NCBI GenBank assembly: GCA_963824275.1
Contig: CAWGOT010000008.1
Location: forward strand, 248,001 to 312,000
Source: JANXQG01 sp963824275
Lineage (GTDB): Bacteria; Planctomycetota; Planctomycetia; Pirellulales; Thermoguttaceae
DNA: 64,000 nucleotides
Reading direction: 5' to 3'
The notes under the pieces: generated by a model
Databases searched by the model: none
Seen by the model: only the letters and a program-made list of their open reading frames with translations
What the model was told of the DNA's origin: nothing
In this document: one piece after another, positions 25,863 to 34,283 of the stretch
Layout: each line of letters starts with the position of its first letter
How positions within the stretch are numbered: the first letter of the stretch is position 1
Made by a program: the position numbers and the translations under genes

Positions 25863-26590
25863 ACTTCATTTGGCAAATCCAACCCGAAGACATCGAGAAG
25901 GTGCGACTTCTCGTAGACTCCCATCTTGAAGATCGTTTGGTCAAGGAGCGAATCGCCAAGAACCTTGGATCAACAATGCCGACCATCGGCAAAGAAGAGT
26001 TTTGGCATTCGATGGTGAGTTGCCTTACAACTACTGTAGCGAGGGCAGGCCCCAACAGTGCAGTGGCAAAGTTTGCGGAAATGGAGCCGTTTCCGCTGGC
26101 ATACTCGACATGCCTGCCGCACCTACGGAATCTCGCGGCCTTTGCCCAACCTGTACTCCGCGACAAAGGCAGGCTAAGAAGAAACGGTCGGATCGCAGAG
26201 GAACTCGCCGTAAATCTAGCAAGCCTGGAATCGGGTGGATGGGACGAGGTATTCAAACGTCTCGCTAGCATGTGGGAACAACGAACCGCTGCGGTGGAAC
26301 AAGAAGCGGCCAACTTCATTGACACATTTAAGGGTTTCGGCCCGAAGCAGTCTCGTAACCTGCTTCAAGACCTTGGTTTCGCCCGGTATGAAGTTCCCAT
26401 CGACAGCCGGGTGACGAAGTGGTTCAACAAGGTCTTCAAGTTCCCGATCACGCTCTCGGCCAACGCCCTGGCCGATTCGAACTACTACGAATTCGTTTTA
26501 GATGCCGTCCAGCAGCTTTGCCGCCAAGCCGACGTGATGCCCTGCGTGTTGGATGCGGCGATCTTTTCCAGCTTTGATGGGCCGAAGTGA
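25859..26590 (+). CDS. HhH-GPD-type DNA glycosylase-like protein
   Basis: 243 residues. The C-terminal half has a helix-hairpin-helix, FKGFGPKQSRNLL, with a Lys at the position of the Schiff-base lysine of bifunctional glycosylases. Then comes PIDSRVTKW, which matches the catalytic-Asp loop 'PVDTHV' of endonuclease III. The N-terminal ~110 residues are a helical region of unknown role. No Cys-cluster for a 4Fe-4S site is visible. It may cleave modified bases in DNA. The start at GTG 25859 is coupled to rmuC. Genes like this travel in defence or modification islands. Confidence 0.65.
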   Translation: MNFIWQIQPEDIEKVRLLVDSHLEDRLVKERIAKNLGSTMPTIGKEEFWHSMVSCLTTTVARAGPNSAVAKFAEMEPFPLAYSTCLPHLRNLAAFAQPVLRDKGRLRRNGRIAEELAVNLASLESGGWDEVFKRLASMWEQRTAAVEQEAANFIDTFKGFGPKQSRNLLQDLGFARYEVPIDSRVTKWFNKVFKFPITLSANALADSNYYEFVLDAVQQLCRQADVMPCVLDAAIFSSFDGPK

Positions 26591-26660
26591 AGAACATTTG
26601 GTAGTGGCATTGGATATGGGATAGCTGGCCTAGTGAACTGGTCAGAAATGGAGGCAAGTA

Positions 26661-28616
26661 ATGAAGCTCCAGCGTGTCTCGATCAAGAATTTCAAGTCTA
26701 TTCCACCTACTGGCGTCGAGATCGCCTTTCGAAACGGGTTACTCGTCCTCGTTGGAAAAAACAATGCGGGAAAGTCGAACATCATAGAAGCAACAAGCGT
26801 TCTCTTAGGTACGAAGAACCCTCGGTATGTGCCATTTCCAATCGAGTCGTTCAATGATCCTACACAACCAATCGTACTCGAAGCGGAGTTCACTGGCCTG
26901 AGTTGGGGTGATGGCAAATCACTGGGGCTAAGTGATCCGCAATGTGGCTCATTGATGCACGAAGGAAAACGAGTCGAGACGGAGCCGGGGCATGTGACTT
27001 TTCGTTTGACAGTGCCACCGGTAACTGGCGATGAAGCTGAGAATGATTCCGAGAACGAGAATGGTGAAGAGTCGGATGTGCCAAAGCGGACTTTCGAGGT
27101 TTTCCTTGCAAAAAGACACGAACTGAAACGCAACGAACAGTTTCGCTTGGCCCTACTCAAGTACATGTATGTTCCGCCAGTCCGAAGTGCCTCAGACCTG
27201 CTTGCTCCAAGCACTTGGACTTCCTATGGTCGCATGGTTCAGAGTATTCTGGCCGAAAGCGACCAGCTTGACAAGCTCCGCGAACTGATCGTTGAAGCTA
27301 CAGATCGTCTTCGCCTCGTCCTCCAGAGCGAGGCTAAGACTCTGACTGAAAGTGCCAAAACTACAGCCTATGTCGATTCAATCGACTTTCGCCTCACGAA
27401 GGACGGCAATCCGTCAGAATTGTTGCGGAACCTGAGTCTCGCTGTAACTTATGGAAACCGCACTGAGGATATTTCCAACAGCGGAACGGGCACGCAGAGT
27501 GCGGTAATAATTGGAGTTCTTGAACTCTGCCTCCGTCATAGGGCCAAAGCAGGAATTCGTCTCTTCGCCGTCGAGGAGCCGGAACTGTTCTTGCATCCTC
27601 ATGCCCAACGACATGTTGCCTCGCTGCTACGGAAAATCGCCAATGAGCCGTCAACTCATGTGATCCTCACGACACATTCGGCCTCAATTCTGGCTCAGAC
27701 AGATATGATGGATATAGTCCGGGTTGATCGTGACGACAAGGGCGGAACAAGATGCTGTCGCCTTACGGCCTCGTATAACGGGCTGGACGCCTGGGAGCGG
27801 ACGCTTACCGGTGACTTTGCGGAGATGTTTTTTGCTGATCGCGTGGTTCTGGTAGAAGGGCCGTCTGAGACAATTATCTTGCCACGAATCGCTAGAGCAA
27901 CCGATGGTGTTGGGGGCGGGACCATTGATCCCGACCGGTATAATGTCAGTTTTGTGAATGTTGGTGGCAAAGACAAGTTCCACATCTTCACGTCCCTGCT
28001 CGATGAAATGCACATCGAGTGGCGGGTCGTTACAGACAAGGATGCTCTCGCGGGCGAAACGCTGGCTGAGTATAAGAAGCAGGTTGGCATCACCGCAAGC
28101 ACGGGCGAACTCGATAAGTGCCGCGACCTTCTGAAAGCAGGAGTTGCGGTTCTAACAAAAGGAGAGATCGAGGACTACTACCCAATGGAATGCCTCGCGG
28201 AAATAGCAGAATGCTCTCAAGAGGAAGCCCAGGATGCGATCACTCGAAGGCGAATGGAGTTTGAGGAACCAACGGCAATGCAACTCGTCCAAACCGTGAT
28301 CCTAGAGAACAAACAGGCGATCTGTGAAAGCAACGAGGCTCGACTGCCAAAACTGATGCAGCGTTGGTACAGCCAATCGGTGCAGCGTTTACGAGAGGGC
28401 GGTACGGTAGGGCAGACGGAACGCAAGACCGGGGACGTGCTGACACTATGGCTGAAAATGGGAAAGCCTGAGATCGCCCAGCGAGTCAGTAAATGGATGT
28501 TGAACACACCAGGTCGCATTCCCACCGACTTGCAGCGATTAGTTAAATGGCTGGTGCTCGGTGGGAATAGTAGCTCGCAACCGAGTGGCGATGGGAAACG
28601 CGAGGGCACGCCATGA
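26661..28616 (+). CDS. OLD-family endonuclease (AAA_15 ATPase plus TOPRIM)
   Basis: 651 residues, complete. Walker A is GKNNAGKSN (about 34-42), followed by a long coiled/beta insertion. The ABC-type signature region ISNSGTGTQSAVIIG comes next, then Walker B LFAVEEPELFLHP and the H-loop LTTHS. The TOPRIM nuclease domain follows, with VVLVEGPSETIILPRI, an acidic DKDA and KGEIEDYYP. Such OLD proteins are ATP-regulated nucleases in phage exclusion. No UvrD-like helicase (GajB) follows, so Gabija is not supported; this resembles a solitary class 1 OLD. An unusual feature is the acidic stretch NDSENENGEESD near residue 130. Confidence 0.85.
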   Translation: MKLQRVSIKNFKSIPPTGVEIAFRNGLLVLVGKNNAGKSNIIEATSVLLGTKNPRYVPFPIESFNDPTQPIVLEAEFTGLSWGDGKSLGLSDPQCGSLMHEGKRVETEPGHVTFRLTVPPVTGDEAENDSENENGEESDVPKRTFEVFLAKRHELKRNEQFRLALLKYMYVPPVRSASDLLAPSTWTSYGRMVQSILAESDQLDKLRELIVEATDRLRLVLQSEAKTLTESAKTTAYVDSIDFRLTKDGNPSELLRNLSLAVTYGNRTEDISNSGTGTQSAVIIGVLELCLRHRAKAGIRLFAVEEPELFLHPHAQRHVASLLRKIANEPSTHVILTTHSASILAQTDMMDIVRVDRDDKGGTRCCRLTASYNGLDAWERTLTGDFAEMFFADRVVLVEGPSETIILPRIARATDGVGGGTIDPDRYNVSFVNVGGKDKFHIFTSLLDEMHIEWRVVTDKDALAGETLAEYKKQVGITASTGELDKCRDLLKAGVAVLTKGEIEDYYPMECLAEIAECSQEEAQDAITRRRMEFEEPTAMQLVQTVILENKQAICESNEARLPKLMQRWYSQSVQRLREGGTVGQTERKTGDVLTLWLKMGKPEIAQRVSKWMLNTPGRIPTDLQRLVKWLVLGGNSSSQPSGDGKREGTP

Positions 28617-28647
28617 AAGACCTGCTGATAGGGATGATCTGACGGCG

Positions 28648-29529
28648 ATGGACTTCCACTCCTACACCACGATGCGGGATTGGAATCGGCGGGTGGACCC
28701 CGACGACCGCCCCGCCCAGGACATCGACCAGTTCTACAAGCGGTCCATCATCGAGGCCCAGAAAATGGGTTCCGGCCAATTCTTCGGCCAGATGCACAAC
28801 GAAAGGGACTGGGAAAAAGCCCGCAGGCCCTATTACAATATGTGGCCGAGCATCATCCCGATGCTTACCCGGTTGAATCTCGACATCGATTCCGACCTGA
28901 TCCAGTTGCCATTGCCCGCCCTCTGCGTCCGCTTTCCCAAAGACGTGGCCAAGAACCCGCTCAAATTCGAATGGCGAGGCAACGAGTACCCCGTTCGCTG
29001 CATCATGATGGGCGAGATCAACGACGGCACCGGCCTTTCCGTCCTAGTTGACATTGGGGAAGTCATGGGCGGCGTCGGCGTGCCGATCTACACCTACCGC
29101 AACTTCCCCCGCAAGCCCGGCCTGACCGTGGAGCAGTCCATTGAGGGTCTGGGGAGAGTGGGGCTGTTTGCCGAATTTGGCATCCAAGTGCCCGATGCGT
29201 TCGTCATGGACTGCATCCGGCTCTGCTGCTCGCTGTGCCTGCTGGAGAATGATCCGTCGATAATTTCGCCTGATGTCCTGGCCGACGACCGGGCCAAGTT
29301 CGAGACCAGCGGCGATCCGAAGTTCGTCGACAAGGCCCATCGCCGTGGAAAAGTCGGCTGGGACGTAGGCAAGCATATCGAGGTCATTCCGCACTTCCGT
29401 CGCCCACACATGATGCTGGTGTGGACTGGCCGTGGCCGGGCGGTGCCTCGCGTTGTTCCCCGGAAGGGCAGCATCGTACATCGCGAGGCGGTGGAGAAGT
29501 TGCCGAGTGGATTTGGAGGAGGATTATGA
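28648..29529 (+). CDS. uncharacterised protein downstream of OLD nuclease, 293 aa
   Basis: It starts at ATG 28648 (MDFHSYTTMRDW), 31 bases after the OLD stop. The N-terminal half is helical with DQFYKRSIIEAQKM, then LPALCVRFPKDVAKNPLKFEW. The C-terminus has a conserved-looking HFRRPHMMLVWTGRGR and VPRKGSIVHREAV. That tail reminds me of a motif seen in phage and plasmid proteins, but I cannot name a family. It overlaps the HEAT gene by the ATGA stop/start. A third component of the OLD cluster is a possibility. Confidence 0.6.
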   Translation: MDFHSYTTMRDWNRRVDPDDRPAQDIDQFYKRSIIEAQKMGSGQFFGQMHNERDWEKARRPYYNMWPSIIPMLTRLNLDIDSDLIQLPLPALCVRFPKDVAKNPLKFEWRGNEYPVRCIMMGEINDGTGLSVLVDIGEVMGGVGVPIYTYRNFPRKPGLTVEQSIEGLGRVGLFAEFGIQVPDAFVMDCIRLCCSLCLLENDPSIISPDVLADDRAKFETSGDPKFVDKAHRRGKVGWDVGKHIEVIPHFRRPHMMLVWTGRGRAVPRVVPRKGSIVHREAVEKLPSGFGGGL

Positions 29530-30634
29530 GAATCTTCAGTCTGTTGCTGAGTTTAGTTCTTTGTGGCGTTTGCCCTGGGGCCGAACAAGGGCCGCCGTCA
29601 ATGCCACAGGCCAAGGAACCGACCTACCAGGGGAAGACGCTCAGTGAATGGACGACACTGGCCAAGGACAAAGACCCGGCAGTGCGAAAGGACGCTGCTG
29701 CGGCTCTGGGAAAATTCGGTTCGGCAGCCATCCCTGTTCTCACGGAATCACTCATAGACGAGGAGTGGTGGGTTCATCAGGCCGCCGCCGAGGCCCTAGA
29801 GAAGATCGGCCCGCCTGCTGTTCCGGCGCTTACGGCAATGCTTCGGGACAATGCAAGTCGTCACCGATGGTCTGCCGCCCAGCCTTTGGGGATTATCAGA
29901 CCGGCTGCAAAAGAGGTGATAGTGGCATTGACGGAACTCCTGCGAGACAAAGATATAAACGTTCGATATTTTGCCGCCCAAGCTCTCGGAAATATCGGCC
30001 CCGCTGCCAAAGATGCCATACCGGCACTGACGGACCTCTTGCACGATAAAGCAGGCAACATTCGTTCTAATGCCGCTTTTGCTTTGGGGCAAATCGGATC
30101 GGCTGCCAAGGACGCTGTACCAGACCTGACGCAACTGCTGCGGGACAAGGAAGAATGGTATATCGTTCCGATGGCCGCTCATGCGTTGGGAAACATCGGC
30201 CCCGAGGCGAAAGCTGCCATCCCGCTCTCACGGAACTGCTGAAAGACGAAGATGGGAACAATCGCCGGCAGGCAGCCGAGGCCCTGGGAAAAATGGGACC
30301 GGAAGCCAGAGCCACGATTCCAGCCCTCATGGAGTTGCTCAAGGACACGGATGGCAATGTTCGGTCGCTCGCTGCTTGGGCCTTATGGAATATAGGTGGT
30401 CCCGAGGCCAAGATCGCCATCCCGACCCTCACTCGATTGACCAAGGACAGAGATAATGATGTCCGCAAGACGGCCGCTGAATCCCTGGGAAACATAGGAC
30501 CGGAAGCCAAGGCGGCGATACCAGCCCTCAAATCGTTGCTCAAGGACAAAGACGAAGACGTTCAGCGGGCCGCAGCCGAAGCTTTGGCAAAGATCGAGAA
30601 GGAGAATCGGCAGAAGCCGCCCGAAAGAAAGTAA
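29526..30634 (+). pseudogene. secreted HEAT-repeat protein with one frameshift
   Basis: The signal peptide (1-19, ends VCPGAE) is followed by about nine HEAT/PBS-lyase-like repeats of 36-38 residues, each ending ALGNIGPAAKDAIPALT or similar. A missing base near 30224 shifts the frame inside one repeat; the next frame continues in register to KPPERK at 30634. Corrected length is about 369 residues. It is exported and probably a protein-binding solenoid. The ATG overlaps the previous stop. Confidence 0.8.
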
Positions 30635-30639
30635 TTGCA

Positions 30640-30753
30640 ATGGCTGGCAAAGGACGACAGACGGCCCGCAAACCGGCGACCAAGTTCGCCCACCTGCGGA
30701 AGAAGATGGAGAAGAACCGGATCGCCGCCAAGATCAGCAAGAAGAAGAGATGA
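30640..30753 (+). CDS. 37-aa basic MAGKGRQ-type peptide, copy 1
   Basis: ATG 30640 right after the HEAT stop (5 bases). It reads MAGKGRQTARKPATKFAHLR and ends MEKNRIAAKISKKKR. Net charge is strongly positive. A near-identical peptide is encoded at 39737, and a related N-terminus opens the gene at 36182, so it is a repeated small gene, not noise. It could bind nucleic acid. The function is unknown. Confidence 0.6.
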   Translation: MAGKGRQTARKPATKFAHLRKKMEKNRIAAKISKKKR

Positions 30754-30809
30754 AGTCGCCACCCGCATTCTGATGGCGACCGTCATGTACGATTGAAATT
30801 GGAGTTCGT

Positions 30810-31154
30810 ATGGAAGCCAAAACACGCTGGTATCACTACATCGCTTGGTTCTTCGGCGGAGCCTTTCTCGCAAACACGATCCCGCATCTAGTCAGCGGCA
30901 TTTCGGGAAGCCCGTTCCAAAGCCCGTTTGCATCGCCGCCCGGCGAGGGCTTGTCGTCATCGACGGTCAATGTCCTCTGGGGAATGTTCAACTTGGTCGT
31001 CGGTTACGTCCTAGTGGCCCGCGTTGGCCGGTTCGAACTGCGGCAGACAAGGCACGCGGTTGTTCTCGGGCTTGGCATATTGCTCATGGCACTCATGCTG
31101 GCAAGGGCGTTCGGTAAGTTTCATGGCGGCAATCTCTGGCCGGGACGCTGGTGA
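30810..31154 (+). CDS. small membrane protein, copy A
   Basis: 114 residues with three or four hydrophobic segments: WFFGGAFLANTIPHLVSGI near the start, then VLWGMFNLVVGYVLVA and VLGLGILLMALMLARAF. The paralogue at 33177 differs mainly in scattered positions. An HLVSGISGSPF motif is kept in both. The two copies are separated by unrelated genes. The role is unknown. Confidence 0.65.
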   Translation: MEAKTRWYHYIAWFFGGAFLANTIPHLVSGISGSPFQSPFASPPGEGLSSSTVNVLWGMFNLVVGYVLVARVGRFELRQTRHAVVLGLGILLMALMLARAFGKFHGGNLWPGRW

Positions 31155-31183
31155 CACGCCAGACAGTATAATCAGGAGCAACT

Positions 31184-31468
31184 ATGCCATTTATCGTAAC
31201 TCAGCCTTGCGAAGGTTGTATTTCTACTGCATGTGTTGACGTGTGTCCGGCAACTTGCTTTCATCGTGGGAACGGTATCCTGCTTATTGATCCCCAGGAA
31301 TGTATAGATTGCGGCTTATGCGTTCAAGCGTGTCCTGTTGGTGCGATCTTCCCAGAGTCTGACGTTCCAAATAAGTGGGCTTCGTATGTCGATCTTAACG
31401 CTGAGGCTGCTTCTCTTCCGCCGATTATGAAGAAAGAGACTCCGAAAGGAAGATGTCTCAAAGAGTAA
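31184..31468 (+). CDS. 7Fe/8Fe ferredoxin
   Basis: 94 residues. The first cluster site is PCEGCISTACVDVCP; the second is CIDCGLCVQACPVGAI. This fits a FdxA-like ferredoxin with 3Fe-4S and 4Fe-4S clusters, cytoplasmic electron transfer. An AGGAG site lies before the ATG. Codon use here is more A/T-rich at third positions than in the neighbours, which suggests a different origin. No obvious redox partner except the flavoprotein at 32592. Confidence 0.85.
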   Translation: MPFIVTQPCEGCISTACVDVCPATCFHRGNGILLIDPQECIDCGLCVQACPVGAIFPESDVPNKWASYVDLNAEAASLPPIMKKETPKGRCLKE

Positions 31469-31607
31469 CTGATGTCAACCGACATTGCCTCCCAGTGGAT
31501 TCGCCCGCCTGCAAGATCGGCGTTGTGCTTGATCCGATCGAGGCGGTGCGGCTGATGGGCATTCTGGCTTCGGCGGAGTGCGTGCGAAGATTGTCGAAGG
31601 CAAGTCA

Positions 31608-32567
31608 ATGAAGATCCTGTTGTCAATCATCCTGAACTGCATCTTCATCGCCGCGGTCCTGCTCACGCGGCCGGCCACGGCCAAGACACCCGTCATCCTC
31701 GATACGGATATCGGCGACGACATCGATGATACCTGGGCCTTGGCGATGCTGCTGAAGAGCCCCGAACTGGACCTCAAACTCGTCACGACGACCTGCGGGA
31801 AGGCGGAGTATCGTGCCAGGCTGGTTGCCAAGCTCTTGACCATCGCTGGCCGCAGCGATATTCCCATCGGTCTGGGCGAAGGCGGGCGCGACGGCAGCGG
31901 CGGGCAACAAGCGTGGATCGAGGATTACAAGCTCAGCGATTACCGCGGTGTCGTCCATCAGAATGGCGTCCAGGCAATTATCAATCTAATCGAGGCGTCG
32001 CCGCAGCCGATTACGATCATTTCCATAGGGCCCTCCCATACGCTGGCCGCTGCACTGAAGGCCAAGCCGGGGATTGCGTCCAAGTCGTTCTTCGTCGGCA
32101 TGCAGGGGAGCGTCTACAAGGGCTACGGCGGCGGTCCCGTCTGTGCCGAGTACAACGTGAAGGCCAATGTGCCGGCGGCCCGGACCGTGCTCTCCGCACC
32201 GTGGAAGCGGATCGCGATTACGCCGCTTGACACCTGTGGCCAGGTCAATCTCTCCGGCGAGCGTTTTCAAAAGCTGCTCAAGAGCGAAGATCCTCTGGTC
32301 AAGGCTCTCTTGGAGAACTACCGCATTTGGGCCAAGAAGAGCCGCGTCAGCGAGTTGGATTCCAGCAGCGTGCTCTTCGATCCCGTAGCCGTCTATCTGG
32401 CGTATGCGGACACGACGCTGCTGAAGCAGGAGACATTGTCAATTCTGGTGACCGACGAGGGATTCACGAAGGTCGATCCGAAGGGCCAGAAGATGACGGT
32501 TGCCACGGCCTGGAAGGATCTCGACGGCTTCCGCGACAGGCTTGTGGAAGTGCTGACCCGGCCTTGA
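31608..32567 (+). CDS. exported inosine/uridine-type nucleoside hydrolase
   Basis: 319 residues from ATG 31608 with a signal peptide (LLSIILNCIFIAAVLL, cleavage near ATA/KTP). The metal-binding signature is DTDIGDDIDDTWAL. Downstream there is a TTTCGKAEYRARLVAKLL segment, and later IISIGPSHTLAAAL and DPVAVYLAYAD. This family cleaves the N-glycosidic bond of ribonucleosides with a Ca2+ ion. An exported form probably salvages extracellular nucleosides. An in-frame ATG at 31578 lacks a better ribosome site. Confidence 0.85.
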   Translation: MKILLSIILNCIFIAAVLLTRPATAKTPVILDTDIGDDIDDTWALAMLLKSPELDLKLVTTTCGKAEYRARLVAKLLTIAGRSDIPIGLGEGGRDGSGGQQAWIEDYKLSDYRGVVHQNGVQAIINLIEASPQPITIISIGPSHTLAAALKAKPGIASKSFFVGMQGSVYKGYGGGPVCAEYNVKANVPAARTVLSAPWKRIAITPLDTCGQVNLSGERFQKLLKSEDPLVKALLENYRIWAKKSRVSELDSSSVLFDPVAVYLAYADTTLLKQETLSILVTDEGFTKVDPKGQKMTVATAWKDLDGFRDRLVEVLTRP

Positions 32568-32591
32568 CTGTTGGGATAGGAAACCTGAACC

Positions 32592-33164
32592 ATGAAAATC
32601 ATGACCATCCTGGGCAGTCCCAGACGCCAAGGCAATACGGCCAAGGTGCTGGGCTGGATCGAAGAACAGTTCCGGGCCGACGGCCACGAGGTGGACTCGG
32701 CCAATATCCTGGATTACCGAGTACAGGGCTGCGGCGAGTGCATGGCCTGCAAGAAGGGCAAAGTCGAACTGTGCAGTATCGGCGACGACGCCAACGGCTT
32801 GTATCAGCGGATGGTGGCGGCGGACCTGGTGCTCATCGCGGCCCCGGTGTTCTGCTGGGGCTTCCCGGCCCAGATCAAGGGCCTAATCGATCGGATGTAC
32901 TGCATGATGGACTTCGATGGCGAGCGTCCCAATGTCCCTCGACTGAATGGCAAGTCGATGGCCCTTTTGCTGACCGGTGGCGGCGAGGCGGCAAATAACG
33001 CGGACCTGGTCATTCCTGGTTTCCAGAACCTCGTGAAATGGGTAAACGGGCGGATGGCGGGCCACTGGTTTCTTAGCGGCTGCACGAAGCCCGAGGCGAT
33101 GGGCGAGGACGTGAAAGCTCTCGCGGTCGCGTTCGCCAAGACGATTATCGACAGAGATGGTTGA
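32592..33164 (+). CDS. NADPH-dependent FMN reductase / iron-sulfur flavoprotein-like
   Basis: 190 residues. GSPRRQGNTAKVLGWIEEQF is the flavodoxin-like FMN-phosphate loop. GCGECMACKKGKVELC is a Cys-rich insertion (four Cys) typical of iron-sulfur flavoproteins, next to PVFCWGFPAQIKGLIDRMY, the second FMN loop. It is a cytoplasmic flavin oxidoreductase; its substrate is unknown. It could take electrons from the ferredoxin two genes upstream. Located 24 bases after the hydrolase. Confidence 0.8.
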   Translation: MKIMTILGSPRRQGNTAKVLGWIEEQFRADGHEVDSANILDYRVQGCGECMACKKGKVELCSIGDDANGLYQRMVAADLVLIAAPVFCWGFPAQIKGLIDRMYCMMDFDGERPNVPRLNGKSMALLLTGGGEAANNADLVIPGFQNLVKWVNGRMAGHWFLSGCTKPEAMGEDVKALAVAFAKTIIDRDG

Positions 33165-33176
33165 ATTGGAGGTCTT

Positions 33177-33500
33177 ATGCAAACTCGTTGGTATCACTAC
33201 ATCGCTTGGTTCTTCGGCGGAGCCTTTCTCGCGAACACGATCCCGCATCTGGTAAGCGGCATTTCGGGCAGTCCGTTCCAGAGCCCGTTCGCATCGCCGC
33301 CTGGTCAGGGCTTGTCGTCGTCAATAGTCAACGTCCTGTGGGGAATGTTCAATTTGATCGTGGCCTATGCATTGGTGGCCCGCGTCGGTCGGTTCGAGTT
33401 GCGGCAGACGAGGCACGCGGCTGTCCTGGGACTCGGGATATTGGCCATGGCCGTCATGCTTGCACACGCATTCGGGAGGTTTCATGGAGGCAACCTCTGA
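33177..33500 (+). CDS. small membrane protein, copy B
   Basis: 107 residues, paralogue of the copy at 30810 (very high identity over RWYHYIAWFFGGAFLANTI and VLWGMFNL). The nucleotide sequences are also close, so duplication is fairly recent. It overlaps the macro-domain start by 17 bases. Confidence 0.65.
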   Translation: MQTRWYHYIAWFFGGAFLANTIPHLVSGISGSPFQSPFASPPGQGLSSSIVNVLWGMFNLIVAYALVARVGRFELRQTRHAAVLGLGILAMAVMLAHAFGRFHGGNL

Positions 33501-33981
33501 CGGTCGGGCCGGAATGAATGTAAGCGTCGTCCAAGGCGACCTTCTCGACCAGGACGTTGATGTAATCGTCAATGCCTGGAATCGGAACATCATTCCCTGG
33601 TGGCTTTTGCTGCCCCAAGGCGTGTCGGGTGCAATCAAGCGACGAGGCGGCACCGGCCCTTTCAAGGAACTGGCGAAACACGGCTCGATCCCGCTGGGCG
33701 AGGCCGTTCTGACATCAGCGGGCCGACTTCCATTCAAGGCCATCATCCACGTCGCCGGAATCAACATGCTCTGGCGGGCGTCGGAATGGTCGATCCGCCA
33801 GTCCGTGCGAAATGCGATGGCCCTAGCCCATGACAAGGGCTTCCAATCAATAGCCTTTCCGTTGATCGGTGCCGGGTCCGGTGGGTTCAATCAGGAGCGG
33901 GCGAAGGCTATCATGGAGGACGAGTTGGGGAAGATGGACTTCCCAATGGAAGTGAAGTTGGTGGTTTATCGCCGTTTGTAG
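33484..33981 (+). CDS. macro-domain protein (ADP-ribose binding)
   Basis: 165 residues; start at ATG 33484 (MEATSDG), or at 33514 (MNVSVVQGDL). The N-terminal VVQGDLLDQDVDVIVNAWN and the loop PLIGAGSGGFN define a macro domain. Between them GPFKELAKHGSIPLGEAVLT gives the substrate loop. Macro domains bind ADP-ribose or its metabolites, and some remove ADP-ribosyl groups. A Trp-rich insert (NAWNRNIIPWWLLLPQG) replaces the usual 'AAN' motif, which may change activity. Confidence 0.8.
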   Translation: MEATSDGRAGMNVSVVQGDLLDQDVDVIVNAWNRNIIPWWLLLPQGVSGAIKRRGGTGPFKELAKHGSIPLGEAVLTSAGRLPFKAIIHVAGINMLWRASEWSIRQSVRNAMALAHDKGFQSIAFPLIGAGSGGFNQERAKAIMEDELGKMDFPMEVKLVVYRRL

Positions 33982-34026
33982 GGACCGTCACGCTGACTGG
34001 TTTCAGTATTTTCAGAGGAGAACACG

Positions 34027-34275
34027 ATGATCGATCTGATCTACTTCCTGTTGATCGGTATGGCCGCAGGATGGCTGGCAGGTAAGCTCATGGAGGGTCA
34101 CAGCTTTGGCCTCCTCGGCAACCTTGTTGTTGGCGTCATCGGAGCCATTCTGGGCGGGTTCTTGTTCCGCCTCGTCGGACTTCTGACCATCGGCCTGCTC
34201 GGGAGCCTGATCTCGGCCACAGTTGGGGCAATCGTCCTTTTGTTCCTATTGCAGAAGTTCGGCAAGCGGCCCTGA
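34027..34275 (+). CDS. GlsB/YeaQ/YmgE-family stress membrane protein
   Basis: 82 residues with three hydrophobic segments: YFLLIGMAAGWLAGKLM, then LLGNLVVGVIGAILGGFLF and LISATVGAIVLLFLL. This matches the transglycosylase-associated (GlsB/YeaQ) family of stress-induced inner-membrane proteins. An AGAGGAG site precedes the ATG. Confidence 0.85.
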   Translation: MIDLIYFLLIGMAAGWLAGKLMEGHSFGLLGNLVVGVIGAILGGFLFRLVGLLTIGLLGSLISATVGAIVLLFLLQKFGKRP

Positions 34276-34283
34276 AACTGTCC

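Noticed and set aside
26661..28616. Gabija-type system (GajA with UvrD helicase GajB)
   Set aside because: Only an OLD-type nuclease is present. No superfamily 1 helicase follows; the next gene is an unknown protein.
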